Below, piece after piece: positions 36,501 to 46,300 of a stretch of 64,000 nucleotides of DNA. The notes below the pieces were generated by a model. The model was not told the DNA's origin. It was given only the letters and a program-made list of their open reading frames with translations, and did not search any database. The number at the start of each line of letters is the position of its first letter. The stretch's first letter is position 1. Where the stretch lies: the NCBI RefSeq assembly GCF_038396765.1, contig NZ_CP150096.1:3083001-3147000 (forward strand), read 5' to 3'. Origin of the DNA: Chitinophaga caseinilytica (GTDB lineage Bacteria > Bacteroidota > Bacteroidia > Chitinophagales > Chitinophagaceae). The translations under genes and the position numbers were made by a program.

Positions 36501-37117
36501 CTGTTGAAAATATCGCTGGCAGAATTGAGCTCGCAGCCGATGGCGGAATTGAGGTCTTTCTGCCCGTCGGGCGCATTTTGCAGCAGTACCTTGAAGAACG
36601 ATACCTGCGGGAGTTTACCGCTGGACGCGGGGCTTACCCTGAAACAGCTCACGTTCAGACTGGCGTTGGGCGCCGCCGGCGGATTGCTCATCGTTAATCC
36701 GTTGATGGCAATGTTGATCGCATCGCCCGCACCACTGCCCAGCGTAATGTTTTTCGTGGGCGTCATGCAGATGAGGTTACCGTCCGGGTACAGTTCGAAC
36801 TGCCAGTCGGCCGCCACGCAGGTCAGCGCCCCGAATTCGGCGGATGTAAGCTGCAGCGCGCTGAGGTCGAGGTACAGGATCGACCCCGTGGCCTTGGGTG
36901 CATCGCTTTTCGGAACGAGCTCGCCCGGCGTGAAAGTAGCATCACCGGTATTGAAGGTGATGGAGAGCGTGAGCTTGTTCACCGCCGGGTCTGTGGTAAT
37001 GTATATCGTATTGGCGGCCGACGGGTTCCCGATCTCGAAAGACAGCTGCGGCAATGTGCCCTGCGATGCTTCTGAGGCATGCGTCAGCTGCGGCAGTTTG
37101 TTTTGTAATGTTTCCAT
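33588..37117 (-). pseudogene. YVTN-type beta-propeller protein split by a one-base frameshift
   Basis: Two same-strand frames form one protein. The first runs from the ATG at 37117 in frame to about 34691 (some 809 residues); the second continues to the stop at 33588 (some 369 more). Both encode propeller blades: GKPIDILFSTNGKYLFSVED and ATDPTGALVYVANAGSNNV upstream, ISPDGSRLFITDADITGIRV downstream. Adding one G to the run of four at 34688-34691 joins them as TVNSPAGDFLSLDD. Without it the first frame ends about 20 residues later at 34622. The N-terminal third (1-130) shares a domain with the C-terminus of the 1353-residue neighbour. It may be real decay, a sequencing error in a homopolymer, or programmed frameshifting. 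Confidence 0.75.
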
Positions 37118-37147
37118 ATGCGTGTATTAAATGTTTTGGAATACAGT

Positions 37148-40100
37148 TTATTGGATGATGGACAGCAGCGATGCGTCGGTGCCGTTGTTGACGCCCGTTA
37201 CATCCATAAAATCGACATACACCTGCACCTGTCCGCTGTTTTCGGCAACGAACGCTTTGGTGATGTTGAACGTGATCTCCGCGCCGGGCGCCAGTTCGGT
37301 ATCTGCCGAAGGCGTGCAGGCCCAGTAGTTCCCGTATTGCAGGTTGTTGAGGCATTTGAACGTCCAGCTGGTGCGGGCGATCGCGATGTCCGGTACTTTG
37401 TCGTCACCGATCAGCTGGCCGAAATGGAGATAGAAAACGGCGCCGGTATTGGGGTCGCCTTCGGGTAGCAACTGGCCGGCTTTGAAAGTGATGTCCGTAG
37501 GCTTGCGGTTTTTTACGGTAAGGATGAAGTCATTGTCCTGCCCCGGCACGGCCACCGGTTGGCCCAGCGGGTTCTGCAGCGTGAAACTGAGCAACTGCGG
37601 ATTGAGTCGCAGCCAGCCTTCCCGGATGGCCTGTGGCGTGTAGGCGGCGATGGCTTCGCTGGTCGTGAAGCTGATATCGGGGACCACGGCCCAGACGGGC
37701 TTGTCGGCCACGAGCGTTTCTTCCACCCAGCTCCATTGATAACCTTCTTCCGCGGGCAGCGGCAGGTTGAAGCCGGTAATGCCCTGCAGCACAGGCGTGG
37801 TAAGGAAAGTCATTTCGAGGGTGCTGACGATATCGGTGTATTCGTCGGGCGGTATCTCGATGGTCATCACGGGCTGAATGCCGCTGGTGGCGTAAATAGA
37901 GGCCCTGGGGTCTACCAGCATGAGGACTTTCACCGCGTCCTGCATCACGTTGGCCGGGTCGGGCGCATCGATTTTCGGGGAAACGTTCACCAGCAAGTTG
38001 GTGGCCGCCGGCTTCACGACGCCATTGGTGCCGGTGGCGGCTTCGCTGTAGAAGGATGAAAAATCGTATCCCTCCGTTCCCTGTTTGAAATAGCCGATCA
38101 AACCATCGTCAATATTGTCCAGGTCGCCGAGGATGACGGGGAACTGCACGCCGGTGAAACCGTTGTCTTCCGGCTCCAGCGTATACCAGCTTTGGTTGGC
38201 CGCCGGACTGCCCGCCGCTTCCAGCCGCAACATGGCCTGGGTAATGGCTACCGGCCGGCCGATCAGCACGGCCAGGTCGTTGTTTTGCGCGTAGCTGGAA
38301 GGGTTCACGAAATTATGCATGGAATCCACCGCCGTCCAGAAGTCGAGGAAGAAGGCGGGCGTACTGGTGGCAAGACTTTCCGCGAAAGCCGCAAAAACGG
38401 AATTCTGGTAAGCAAAAACGGAAGCTACCGACTGGTTGATGGTCTTGTTGTCGCCCGGGGCAGATTGCCAGAGGATGGTGGTGTGGTCGCCGTCGAGGAA
38501 CATGGTGCCGAGGGCGTGGCCCTGCTGGTCGTAGAAAAACAGGCTGGCGTCGAGGTGATTGGGCATGACCCAGCCGCAAATGGGTGTGGTGGCGGGATGT
38601 ACGGTCATTTCCTGGGATTGGTCGCCATCGGCAGACAGCCACCGGAAGATCAGCCGCGAGGGTTGGGAAATCCGCGGGGGCAGGAACGCCGTTTCCGGGA
38701 TTTGTTTGCCATTGTACCAGCTGATCATGGAATTGGCGTAGCACTGGTCGGAAATCTGGATTTCGCGCTTGTTGCCGTACACGTCTACTGCGGTGAGCCG
38801 CGCGTTGAGGTACCCCGCGCGGATGGGGTTATAAAATCCGTTCGGTTCGGGCGATACGCTGTAGAAATCCCCGACGATGTCGCTCACGCTTTCGGTCAGT
38901 GGCGCGTAGGGGTTGTTGTCCGGCACCTTGACGTTCAGTTGCAGGTCCTGGTCCTGCATGATGAGCGAATTCCCGAACCCGTTGATGGAAAAGGTAACAT
39001 ACTTGCCCGTTCCGAGGTCGTCCAGGATGGTTTGCAGGGTTTTGTCGGTGTGGTCTTCCAGGTATTCCGCCAGTTGTTTGGCAAAGCTGTCGGCCGCGCT
39101 GAGCGTGAGGATGGCGGAGCCGCTGTAGCCTTCCCGGTTATGGGCGATGAACTGCGTGGGGTCGGAAGGGCCTTTATATGTGATAAAACCGCCGGCGTTC
39201 TGGTCTACGTCGTAATTGTTGCTGAAGAAGTTGGCGCTGTACTGCTGGAGGTTTTCTCCCTGCATCGTAGGCTGTAACGGCGAAAAATCCGCTTCCCAGA
39301 TCACCATGATCGGGTTCCAGGGATTGCCGTTCCACCAGCGCACGGCTTTGGGCGCCGGCAGCAGGCCGGTAAAGGTATAGGTGGATTGGGACGCACCATC
39401 CAGCGCAGCCTGTAAACTGTCTTGCAAAACGTTGGCAGCGATGCCGGTGAGGCTGGATACGATGTTGGTGTTCAGCAGGCAGCTTTCTTCGATGAGGCTG
39501 TTGAAAACGGCGGATTGCGGTAAGTTGTTCGGCCCGGGCAGGTCGATGGCGTTGAACTGCGCCGCCGTGATGGTGATGTTATTGACAACGATGGATGAAA
39601 GCAGTTGATCGTTGATCCGGCAAATCAGGTACCCGTCTGCATCTACGCTGGCGGTAACGCTGAAGCGCGCCGTGCCGGCGAACTCCGGCGCAGTAAGCAA
39701 GAGCACCGGTTCGTTCGGCTGCCAGTACCTGCTGGCCGGGGTTTCCTTCAGTTCGAGCTGCGGCTTGATCCTGCGTTCCTCGTTGAGCGCGCCGAGCTGA
39801 TCGTTGACCAGTTTGAGCTGTGCGTCGAGCTCGTTTTTCAGGGAAGTGAGTTTCGGGAAAATAGCGTCTTCGTAATAGCCGATCTGCGCGCGGATGATGG
39901 CGTCCAGCTCGTTTTTGGTGCCATCGTCATCGGCTTTCATCAACCGGTACCAGTTCCCGAACAGCGTACCTTTGAAATGGGTGTCGTAATCGGTGTAGTA
40001 ATCGTATTGCTGCTGGACGATGTTCAGCTGGTTCAGGGAAATGCCCATCTGTAGCGGGAGATCGGTGGCCGGCGTGTCGTTCCCCGGGTCGTTGATATCG

Positions 40101-41209
40101 TCTTCGTCCGGTTTTTGGACGATGAGGTAGGTGATGCCGGCATCCGATGGATTGAACTGTTTGCCGTGCAGCAGTTCCTGCAGCAGCGAAAGCTGCCCTG
40201 GCTCCGGTTCCTTGAAAATCGGCAGGATGCCCGTCTGGAAAGCGTTCAGCAGGTCTTCGAAGAAATCGATATCCGGATGCAGCCGTTTTTTGAAGTAGGC
40301 GGAAAATGTTTCCGATGGATTGTTGCCGATGGTAACCGCTGCGGGAATAGGCCCCTGGTTGGGACTGTCCACGATATAACTCGTCTTGACGTTCCAGGTG
40401 ATGGCTTCCGTCAAACCGCTGTAAAACGAATACACCGGCGTTGCGTCACTGTCTTTGAACGTCCACCCATAGGCCGTTTGCAACTGGTCTTTCGTTTTGC
40501 CGCCGTTCAGCGGATCGTTGACAGGCTGGCTGTACCAGCCGGTTACCTGGTACATCACATCGATGGGGCCATCGAGTTTATCCATATCGTCGTAAAAGCC
40601 GAAGATGTTCCTGGAGTTCGGGTAGAAGGCCGCGAAACACGTATCGCCGTTCGCAACGGCGCTCAGGTCCTGCCCCGTGAGGTCTTTGAACCTGTTGGGA
40701 TCGGCAGGTTCGTTCCAGCTGGTGGTGAACAGCGCGGAGATGCCCGTGTACCGGTAGTTTTGTTCCTTGTCGCTGAGGGTTTTTACCGGCAGGGTCACCA
40801 CGGCATCGGTCGGGTGAACGCCGGCGTCGTACAGGCCGTCGCTTTCGATGATCCAGGAAGTGCGGGAAGGTACGCCGCTGGTGATGATGATGCGGCTCAG
40901 CAGCCATCGGTTGGGCGTAACGGCAAAATTGGTTTGATTGGCCGCCGGGTCATAGTTGCCCCTGGTGAGGGCTTCGGGGAGCGCCCAGTGCAGGTGGACC
41001 CCTTTTTTCAACTGGTCGAGCGGCGCGTCGGTGAGCTTTCTCACCACGTTGGAGCCCAGGAAGGCATCGTAAATGCCGGTCTGGTTGATGAACGTGGTGG
41101 TAGCGCCCGCGAAGGTGCTGGTACCGTTTGCGTCTTCCTGGTCCTTGATTCCTACGCACAATGCGGTGATATCCACCGGTACGATCAGTCCGTTATCTGC
41201 TTGAGGCAT
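37148..41209 (-). CDS. Giant hypothetical protein, 1353 aa
   Basis: No signal peptide. The N-terminus carries KKGVHLHWALPEAL at about 68-81 and PNRWLLSRI at 99-107. A probable coiled coil lies at about 432-482 (NELDAIIRAQIGYY, KLTSLKNELDAQLKL, LGALNEERR), followed by RYWQPNEPVLLLTAPE at about 494-509. The C-terminal domain (about 1240-1353) has FTLQNPLGQP, FILTVKNRKPTDITF and TPSADTELAPGAEITFNI and is repeated at the N-terminus of the next gene's product. Stop-to-start gap to the 717-residue gene is 3 bp. I know no function for this family; it may be a large structural or toxin-like protein. Confidence 0.75.
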   Translation of the reverse strand: MPQADNGLIVPVDITALCVGIKDQEDANGTSTFAGATTTFINQTGIYDAFLGSNVVRKLTDAPLDQLKKGVHLHWALPEALTRGNYDPAANQTNFAVTPNRWLLSRIIITSGVPSRTSWIIESDGLYDAGVHPTDAVVTLPVKTLSDKEQNYRYTGISALFTTSWNEPADPNRFKDLTGQDLSAVANGDTCFAAFYPNSRNIFGFYDDMDKLDGPIDVMYQVTGWYSQPVNDPLNGGKTKDQLQTAYGWTFKDSDATPVYSFYSGLTEAITWNVKTSYIVDSPNQGPIPAAVTIGNNPSETFSAYFKKRLHPDIDFFEDLLNAFQTGILPIFKEPEPGQLSLLQELLHGKQFNPSDAGITYLIVQKPDEDDINDPGNDTPATDLPLQMGISLNQLNIVQQQYDYYTDYDTHFKGTLFGNWYRLMKADDDGTKNELDAIIRAQIGYYEDAIFPKLTSLKNELDAQLKLVNDQLGALNEERRIKPQLELKETPASRYWQPNEPVLLLTAPEFAGTARFSVTASVDADGYLICRINDQLLSSIVVNNITITAAQFNAIDLPGPNNLPQSAVFNSLIEESCLLNTNIVSSLTGIAANVLQDSLQAALDGASQSTYTFTGLLPAPKAVRWWNGNPWNPIMVIWEADFSPLQPTMQGENLQQYSANFFSNNYDVDQNAGGFITYKGPSDPTQFIAHNREGYSGSAILTLSAADSFAKQLAEYLEDHTDKTLQTILDDLGTGKYVTFSINGFGNSLIMQDQDLQLNVKVPDNNPYAPLTESVSDIVGDFYSVSPEPNGFYNPIRAGYLNARLTAVDVYGNKREIQISDQCYANSMISWYNGKQIPETAFLPPRISQPSRLIFRWLSADGDQSQEMTVHPATTPICGWVMPNHLDASLFFYDQQGHALGTMFLDGDHTTILWQSAPGDNKTINQSVASVFAYQNSVFAAFAESLATSTPAFFLDFWTAVDSMHNFVNPSSYAQNNDLAVLIGRPVAITQAMLRLEAAGSPAANQSWYTLEPEDNGFTGVQFPVILGDLDNIDDGLIGYFKQGTEGYDFSSFYSEAATGTNGVVKPAATNLLVNVSPKIDAPDPANVMQDAVKVLMLVDPRASIYATSGIQPVMTIEIPPDEYTDIVSTLEMTFLTTPVLQGITGFNLPLPAEEGYQWSWVEETLVADKPVWAVVPDISFTTSEAIAAYTPQAIREGWLRLNPQLLSFTLQNPLGQPVAVPGQDNDFILTVKNRKPTDITFKAGQLLPEGDPNTGAVFYLHFGQLIGDDKVPDIAIARTSWTFKCLNNLQYGNYWACTPSADTELAPGAEITFNITKAFVAENSGQVQVYVDFMDVTGVNNGTDASLLSIIQ

Positions 41210-41212
41210 ACG

Positions 41213-43366
41213 TCAGGCTTTAGAATTGAGAAAATCAACTTTTACGACCCCCTTGATCATTTCCAGCGCGAATTGCGCTGCGGTGAAATCGGTGATCCCT
41301 TCACTGAGGGGCGGGGCGTTCAGTACCGTTTTGATGGCGTCTGCAGCTTTGCTGACCTGCAAGGTTTGCTGGTTGCTGCGGGTGGTGATCTTCGCCGTAT
41401 ATCCGTCGATCCCGGAGCCGGGGTCTCCGCCGCCCTGGATCACGCGCAGGGAGGTGAAGAGATCGGGATATACGCCTTCCACGCCGGAATGCAGGGCCTC
41501 CGGCGGTTCGTGGATAGAAACCCTTTGCACCACGCCGTCGAAGATGCAAAGCAATACTTCTTCCGACAGGCGCTCTATCCGCAACTGCTGGATCTCGGAA
41601 GTGCCGGCGGCATCGTCGTATCCCGTGATTTCCATGCCGGGCCAGCCTTTCAGCACGGCAGACCGCAGCAGGAAACCGGTGATGGTACCGGTATTGTTCA
41701 CGAATCCCTTCAACGATTTCTTTCGTTTCCGGAATTGCGTGGCCGTTTTTCTCGCGTTGACGCGCAGTTTCGCCAGGTAAGGCGTTTCCACGATCATGGA
41801 TGCGGTGGTGGAGCGCCCGATGCTGAAAGCCCCGTCCATCAACGCGTCTACCCAATTATTATCGATGTAGAAGAACCGCAGCGATTCCGGCGGCAACATC
41901 CGTTCATCGGCCACGAGATAGTTGAACGGCACGCCATTGAGCAAGCTCAGCCTGGCCATCCATTTCACGACGTCTTCCGGCGGCGAAATATCTTTTTCCA
42001 TGCGCACGCTCCTGGCGGCGAACACGTCGCCGAAGGCTTCGATGCCCTGGTATTTGTTTTTGATGATTTCGTTTTCTTCTTCGATCACCTGCCAGGCGTA
42101 CAAGCCTTTCTTCCAGTTGTAGAGCGACGATGCGAAGTTCTTGTTCTGCAGCGCCAGCAACTGCCCCAGCTGCCAGGCGGCGCCGTAGGAAATGTCGAAC
42201 AGCCCGGTATCCGGATTGTACCGGTTCGCGGCGTCGGAGCAGGATACGGGAAATTCGATCGTTTCCTTCACCAGGTACGGCAAGAGCGGACTGCGGTACC
42301 AGGAAACGGTATGGCCGCTGTGCCGCAGCGAATGCCCGTGGGGCGTATATCCCATCATAATGGCGTTTTGTACCAGCACGGTAGCGTCTGCCGGGCTCAG
42401 CGTGCCCAGCGCCTGCTTGTCCAGGGCGGCTTTCACGGCGGCGGTGGTAGGTGGCGTGCCTTTGAACGGCACCTGCAGCACGGTAAGCCCCTGCTGGTCG
42501 AGCTCGTTTTTGTTCAGGTGCTCGAGAAGGCTTTTGAAGGTTTCGTCGCGGGAATTGACGGTGTAGCTCCAGTCGATGTAAGTGAGCAGGCGAACGGTGG
42601 TAATGCCGGCGGGGAGATTGCTCTTGCCGTCGTCGTCCGGCAGGTAATCACCGAAGTTTTCGAGGGAAACGAGGAAAGCGTAGTTGTCGGCATCGTTTTG
42701 CGGCAGGCGGTTTCCCAGCACCACGGTGAAGTTTTCCACTTCTTTCGCCAGGTTGTCCGTTTTGTCGAGCGTCTGCATTTTCCGGATGTGCGCCAGGAAC
42801 GGGAGGTCTTTTTTCGTGGGGGCGATCTGGTTGAACAATGCCGCGGGAATGTCGATGATGTTGCAATCGTCGTCGGGTGTTTCGCCGTAATCCAGTTTTT
42901 GCATGCCGGGGTAGGAGAATGTTCCGGTGGGCATGGTCCCGGTGCCTGTAATGGAGGAGCCCGCCACGGTGATGGCGGTGCCCGCGGGCACGAGGGCTTT
43001 CGCCTTTTCCCGCACAACAGCGGGCTGCTCGCCTTCGCCGAACAAAAGCACCGCGAGCCAGGGCGCCGCCGCATCGCCATTCACACTGCTTCTTTCCCAG
43101 GGCAGAATCCGGCGGTTGAACAGCACATGCGGCAACGTTCCGCCGAATTCGCCGTTGGCCAGGTTTTGCGGGAAATTGGAATTGATATCGTCCGGATCGA
43201 GGGAGAACCGTTCGCTGGTAACCGCGAATTTCCTGCTTGCCGAAAATTCTCCCGGTTGCTGGTTCGTTTGCTGCTTCACCGTGATGGTATACTCGGCGGA
43301 TTTCAGCGGCGGAATATCATACTGGATAAAAATTACCTCGTTTTCCGCGGGTGTGGTGTTCTTCAT
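41213..43366 (-). CDS. Large hypothetical protein, 717 aa
   Basis: No signal peptide. Notable segments: EFGGTLPHVLFNRRILPWER at about 72-91, then PWLAVLLFGEGEQP; a central WYRSPLLPYLVKE with a helical block that follows (AWQLGQLLALQNKNFASSLY); and basic KTATQFRKRKKSLKG near residue 545. None of these identifies a known domain to me. Its ATG overlaps the stop of the 1585-residue gene (ATGA at 43363-43366), so translation is coupled to that giant protein, and it is followed after 3 bp by the 1353-residue gene. Confidence 0.75.
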   Translation of the reverse strand: MKNTTPAENEVIFIQYDIPPLKSAEYTITVKQQTNQQPGEFSASRKFAVTSERFSLDPDDINSNFPQNLANGEFGGTLPHVLFNRRILPWERSSVNGDAAAPWLAVLLFGEGEQPAVVREKAKALVPAGTAITVAGSSITGTGTMPTGTFSYPGMQKLDYGETPDDDCNIIDIPAALFNQIAPTKKDLPFLAHIRKMQTLDKTDNLAKEVENFTVVLGNRLPQNDADNYAFLVSLENFGDYLPDDDGKSNLPAGITTVRLLTYIDWSYTVNSRDETFKSLLEHLNKNELDQQGLTVLQVPFKGTPPTTAAVKAALDKQALGTLSPADATVLVQNAIMMGYTPHGHSLRHSGHTVSWYRSPLLPYLVKETIEFPVSCSDAANRYNPDTGLFDISYGAAWQLGQLLALQNKNFASSLYNWKKGLYAWQVIEEENEIIKNKYQGIEAFGDVFAARSVRMEKDISPPEDVVKWMARLSLLNGVPFNYLVADERMLPPESLRFFYIDNNWVDALMDGAFSIGRSTTASMIVETPYLAKLRVNARKTATQFRKRKKSLKGFVNNTGTITGFLLRSAVLKGWPGMEITGYDDAAGTSEIQQLRIERLSEEVLLCIFDGVVQRVSIHEPPEALHSGVEGVYPDLFTSLRVIQGGGDPGSGIDGYTAKITTRSNQQTLQVSKAADAIKTVLNAPPLSEGITDFTAAQFALEMIKGVVKVDFLNSKA

Positions 43367-46300
43367 AGTTTAGTTTTTTCTTCTCCCAATAACCGGAAGA
43401 GCGGACTGGCCAGTAAATAATAGGTTTCCGGGTCTGCCAGTTCCACCACGTTGATCTGCACGTCCAGATCGAATCCCAAATCCGTAACGGCGCTCAGCAA
43501 CATGGGCCGGTTGGCCTGCGCCTTGTTGGCCATGATGGTACCGGAAACGGTTACGTCCTTGAAATCATCTGTCAACGGTACATACGTTTCCGTCCAGGTG
43601 AAATACTGGAGCTCGGGGTCAAGCCGGAACTGCAGGTATTGCAGGTCGATGGGCAATGTGCTGGCAGGACAATCCTTGTACGGCACCATGGTAAACCCGG
43701 TGAGCACGTCTTTGAGCGTAGTATCGTTCAACGGGTCTCCCACATTCGGATTGCCGTTCCGGTTGAAGCTGACTTTCTGCCACAGACCTTTCGGCACGTT
43801 TTTCAGAATGGGCGTGGCGTGGAAGGTGGACAAATCGCCGTTGTCGCTGATGATCTCGATGACCTGTTTCGACTGGAAGGCGGAGCTGTCGAGCCCCACG
43901 GGCCGTACCCCGAAATCGGTGTTCTGTAACGGCGCCGGTATGTCAGGATCGATGACGATGCTGATTTTATCGTTTTTGTTATTGGTGAAATCCCATTCTT
44001 TCGAAGGAATGATGGCGTCTGTCGTCAGTTCGAACTTTTCCGCGTTCACGATCCAGTTCAGTTCGCCGGGTTTGTCGCTCAGTTGCGCCAGCAATCCATC
44101 GGCTACCAAAATCTTACATACATCCGCATTGCTGGCGGTTTGCAGGCCCTGGCTGGCGCCGGCCGGCAACTGGGGAAGCATGTCGCGGGTGAATTCGTCC
44201 CAACCGATTTGCTGCGGCTTGTTCTGGCTGCCCGCGCCGAAGGATATGGTGAAGGAAATGATGGTGACGTGAATGGTGGCCTTTCCGCTGAATTCCGGTC
44301 CCCAGACATGCAGGCCAACGCCAACGTGAATGGTGATGGTTTTCTTCGTGAAAAGGAGGTTGACGGTGAAAGACGCGCCGATGTCCGTATTGGCGACGAT
44401 GTCGTAATGGAAAGGCTTCCACATGATGAGGAAATCGGCCTGGAGAATGAACCAGGCGCGGATCCCGCCGCTTTGCCATACGGCTTCCATCAACCCGCCG
44501 GCCATGATCGCGTTGGAGGTGAGCGCGAAATACAGGGCGCCCTTGATCATGAGGTGGCTGTCCACCTTCCACGAAACCCCCAGCCTGGGCACTTTCGGAT
44601 ACCAGTCGGGGACCGTGTAATTGGAATTATATCCGCCGAGCGTAATCACGAAATCGCCTTCATGATCGCCGCCGAACCAGAAGTAAAACGCGAACCCGCC
44701 GGTCAGGTGGCAGGCTTTGGCCAGCACGTACGAACTGTCTGTCAATTGCCCCTGTATCGAAATCATTCCCGACCCATCCACATAAGAAGCCTTGATGGCC
44801 AGTTCCGCATACGCTACAGCCGGAATGCCCGTGCTGCCGCCCGTTCCCGGAGGGAGCACCACGCGGGAAAGCCCCAGCAGCGCGATTTCCAGTCTGGTGC
44901 CGAACATCACCGTGAGCAGGGCGAAGGAGTTCACCATCTCGAAAGACGTGAAGTTGATGCCCGCGGCCAGCCAGGAACTGCCGATCTGCGGGGCCACGAT
45001 GCCTTTCTGCACGATGTCTGCCAGCACGCCGTTCACCTGTGCGGCAATGTCTTTGGTAGGATCGGGCGTTGGCCCGCCGCCCGTGGCCCAGACCACGAAC
45101 GGGAAGGTAGCCACGCCGGTTATGTCGGGGATCACCAGTTTGCGGTTGAACCCGAACCCGGCGGAAAGCCCGGTCACGAAGAAGAACGGCGGTCCGCCGA
45201 TGGGGAAATTCAGTACGGCGTACAGGAACATGGACGGTTTCCCTTCCACTTCCGTATACCCGCCGATGCCGCCGATGGTGAGCGCGGGCGTTTTTACGAG
45301 AATGTCACCATAGAGGTTGACGGGCGAGAAGCTGCCCATCAATCCGCCGGAAACGAGGATGGGGCCGCTGTTGTAGGTGATGGAAATACCGCTGAGGGCG
45401 AAGGCGATGTCGAACGAACTGATGGCGGAACTGATGCCGAAACCGTTCAGGCCGATGCTGAGGCCGCTGGCGGTGGCGGTTACGTTTACCATGACGTAAA
45501 TCCGGGAATCCTTGTACCCGATACCGATTTTGTCGAAATATAACGGCCCGAAATTCTTCTGGATGTTGAACCATTTCGCTTTCACGGCATCATCTCCCAC
45601 CGCGGCCAGTTCCATCGTGGCGCCGTTGCTGCTGTCGCCGCCCAGGACGAGGCTCAGCGGGTACAGCGTGCCGCCGATGTTGACGGTCATGGAGAAGGAA
45701 ACCTTTCCGTTCAGGCCGTCTTCGGGCAACAGCGGGTAGCCGGCGGGGTCGGCCACGAGGGCTTTGATCTGATTATTGATGGTGGTGGCGAGGGCTTTGG
45801 TGGTGACGATGGAAACGAAGTTCACGTCCACCGCTGTGATTTCGAGTTTGCCGGCCGGTATCAGCGTTGCGACTTTATCGATGATGGGAAGGTTGGCCAG
45901 ATCGATCACCAGGTCGGAAGCCAGCCCGAAATAATAGATCCATTGCTGGTCTGCGGGGTTTTTCATGGCGAGGAAAACCGCTTTTCCGTAGTTGGCGGAT
46001 TCCAGGGAGAAAGCCAGCGTACTGGAAGTGAAATCGTACATCATGGAGGCGCTTTTCAGCGCCAGGTCGAGGCCGGCCGGAACGGTGGGCATATCGAACC
46101 CGAAGGCGCCCACGATATCGGCCAGTTGCAGGTATTCGGAAGGCGTGAGGGCTTCCCAGGAGGCGGTGAGCCGCGTGTCTGTAGTACCGGAAGTGAAGTT
46201 GATGTGGAACACAGACTCGCCGCCGTTAGACACATGTTTGAGGGTAATGTCTCCCGACATCACGTTCTTGAAATTGTTGTTGCCCTCGTTTTCCAGCGAA

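Noticed and set aside
40115..43420. An open plus-strand frame of 1101 codons antisense to the 717- and 1353-residue genes
   Set aside because: It lies opposite two well-formed genes, spans their junction and has a composition (rich in Arg, His, Gly, Val) typical of the complement of high-GC coding DNA. No domain is visible.
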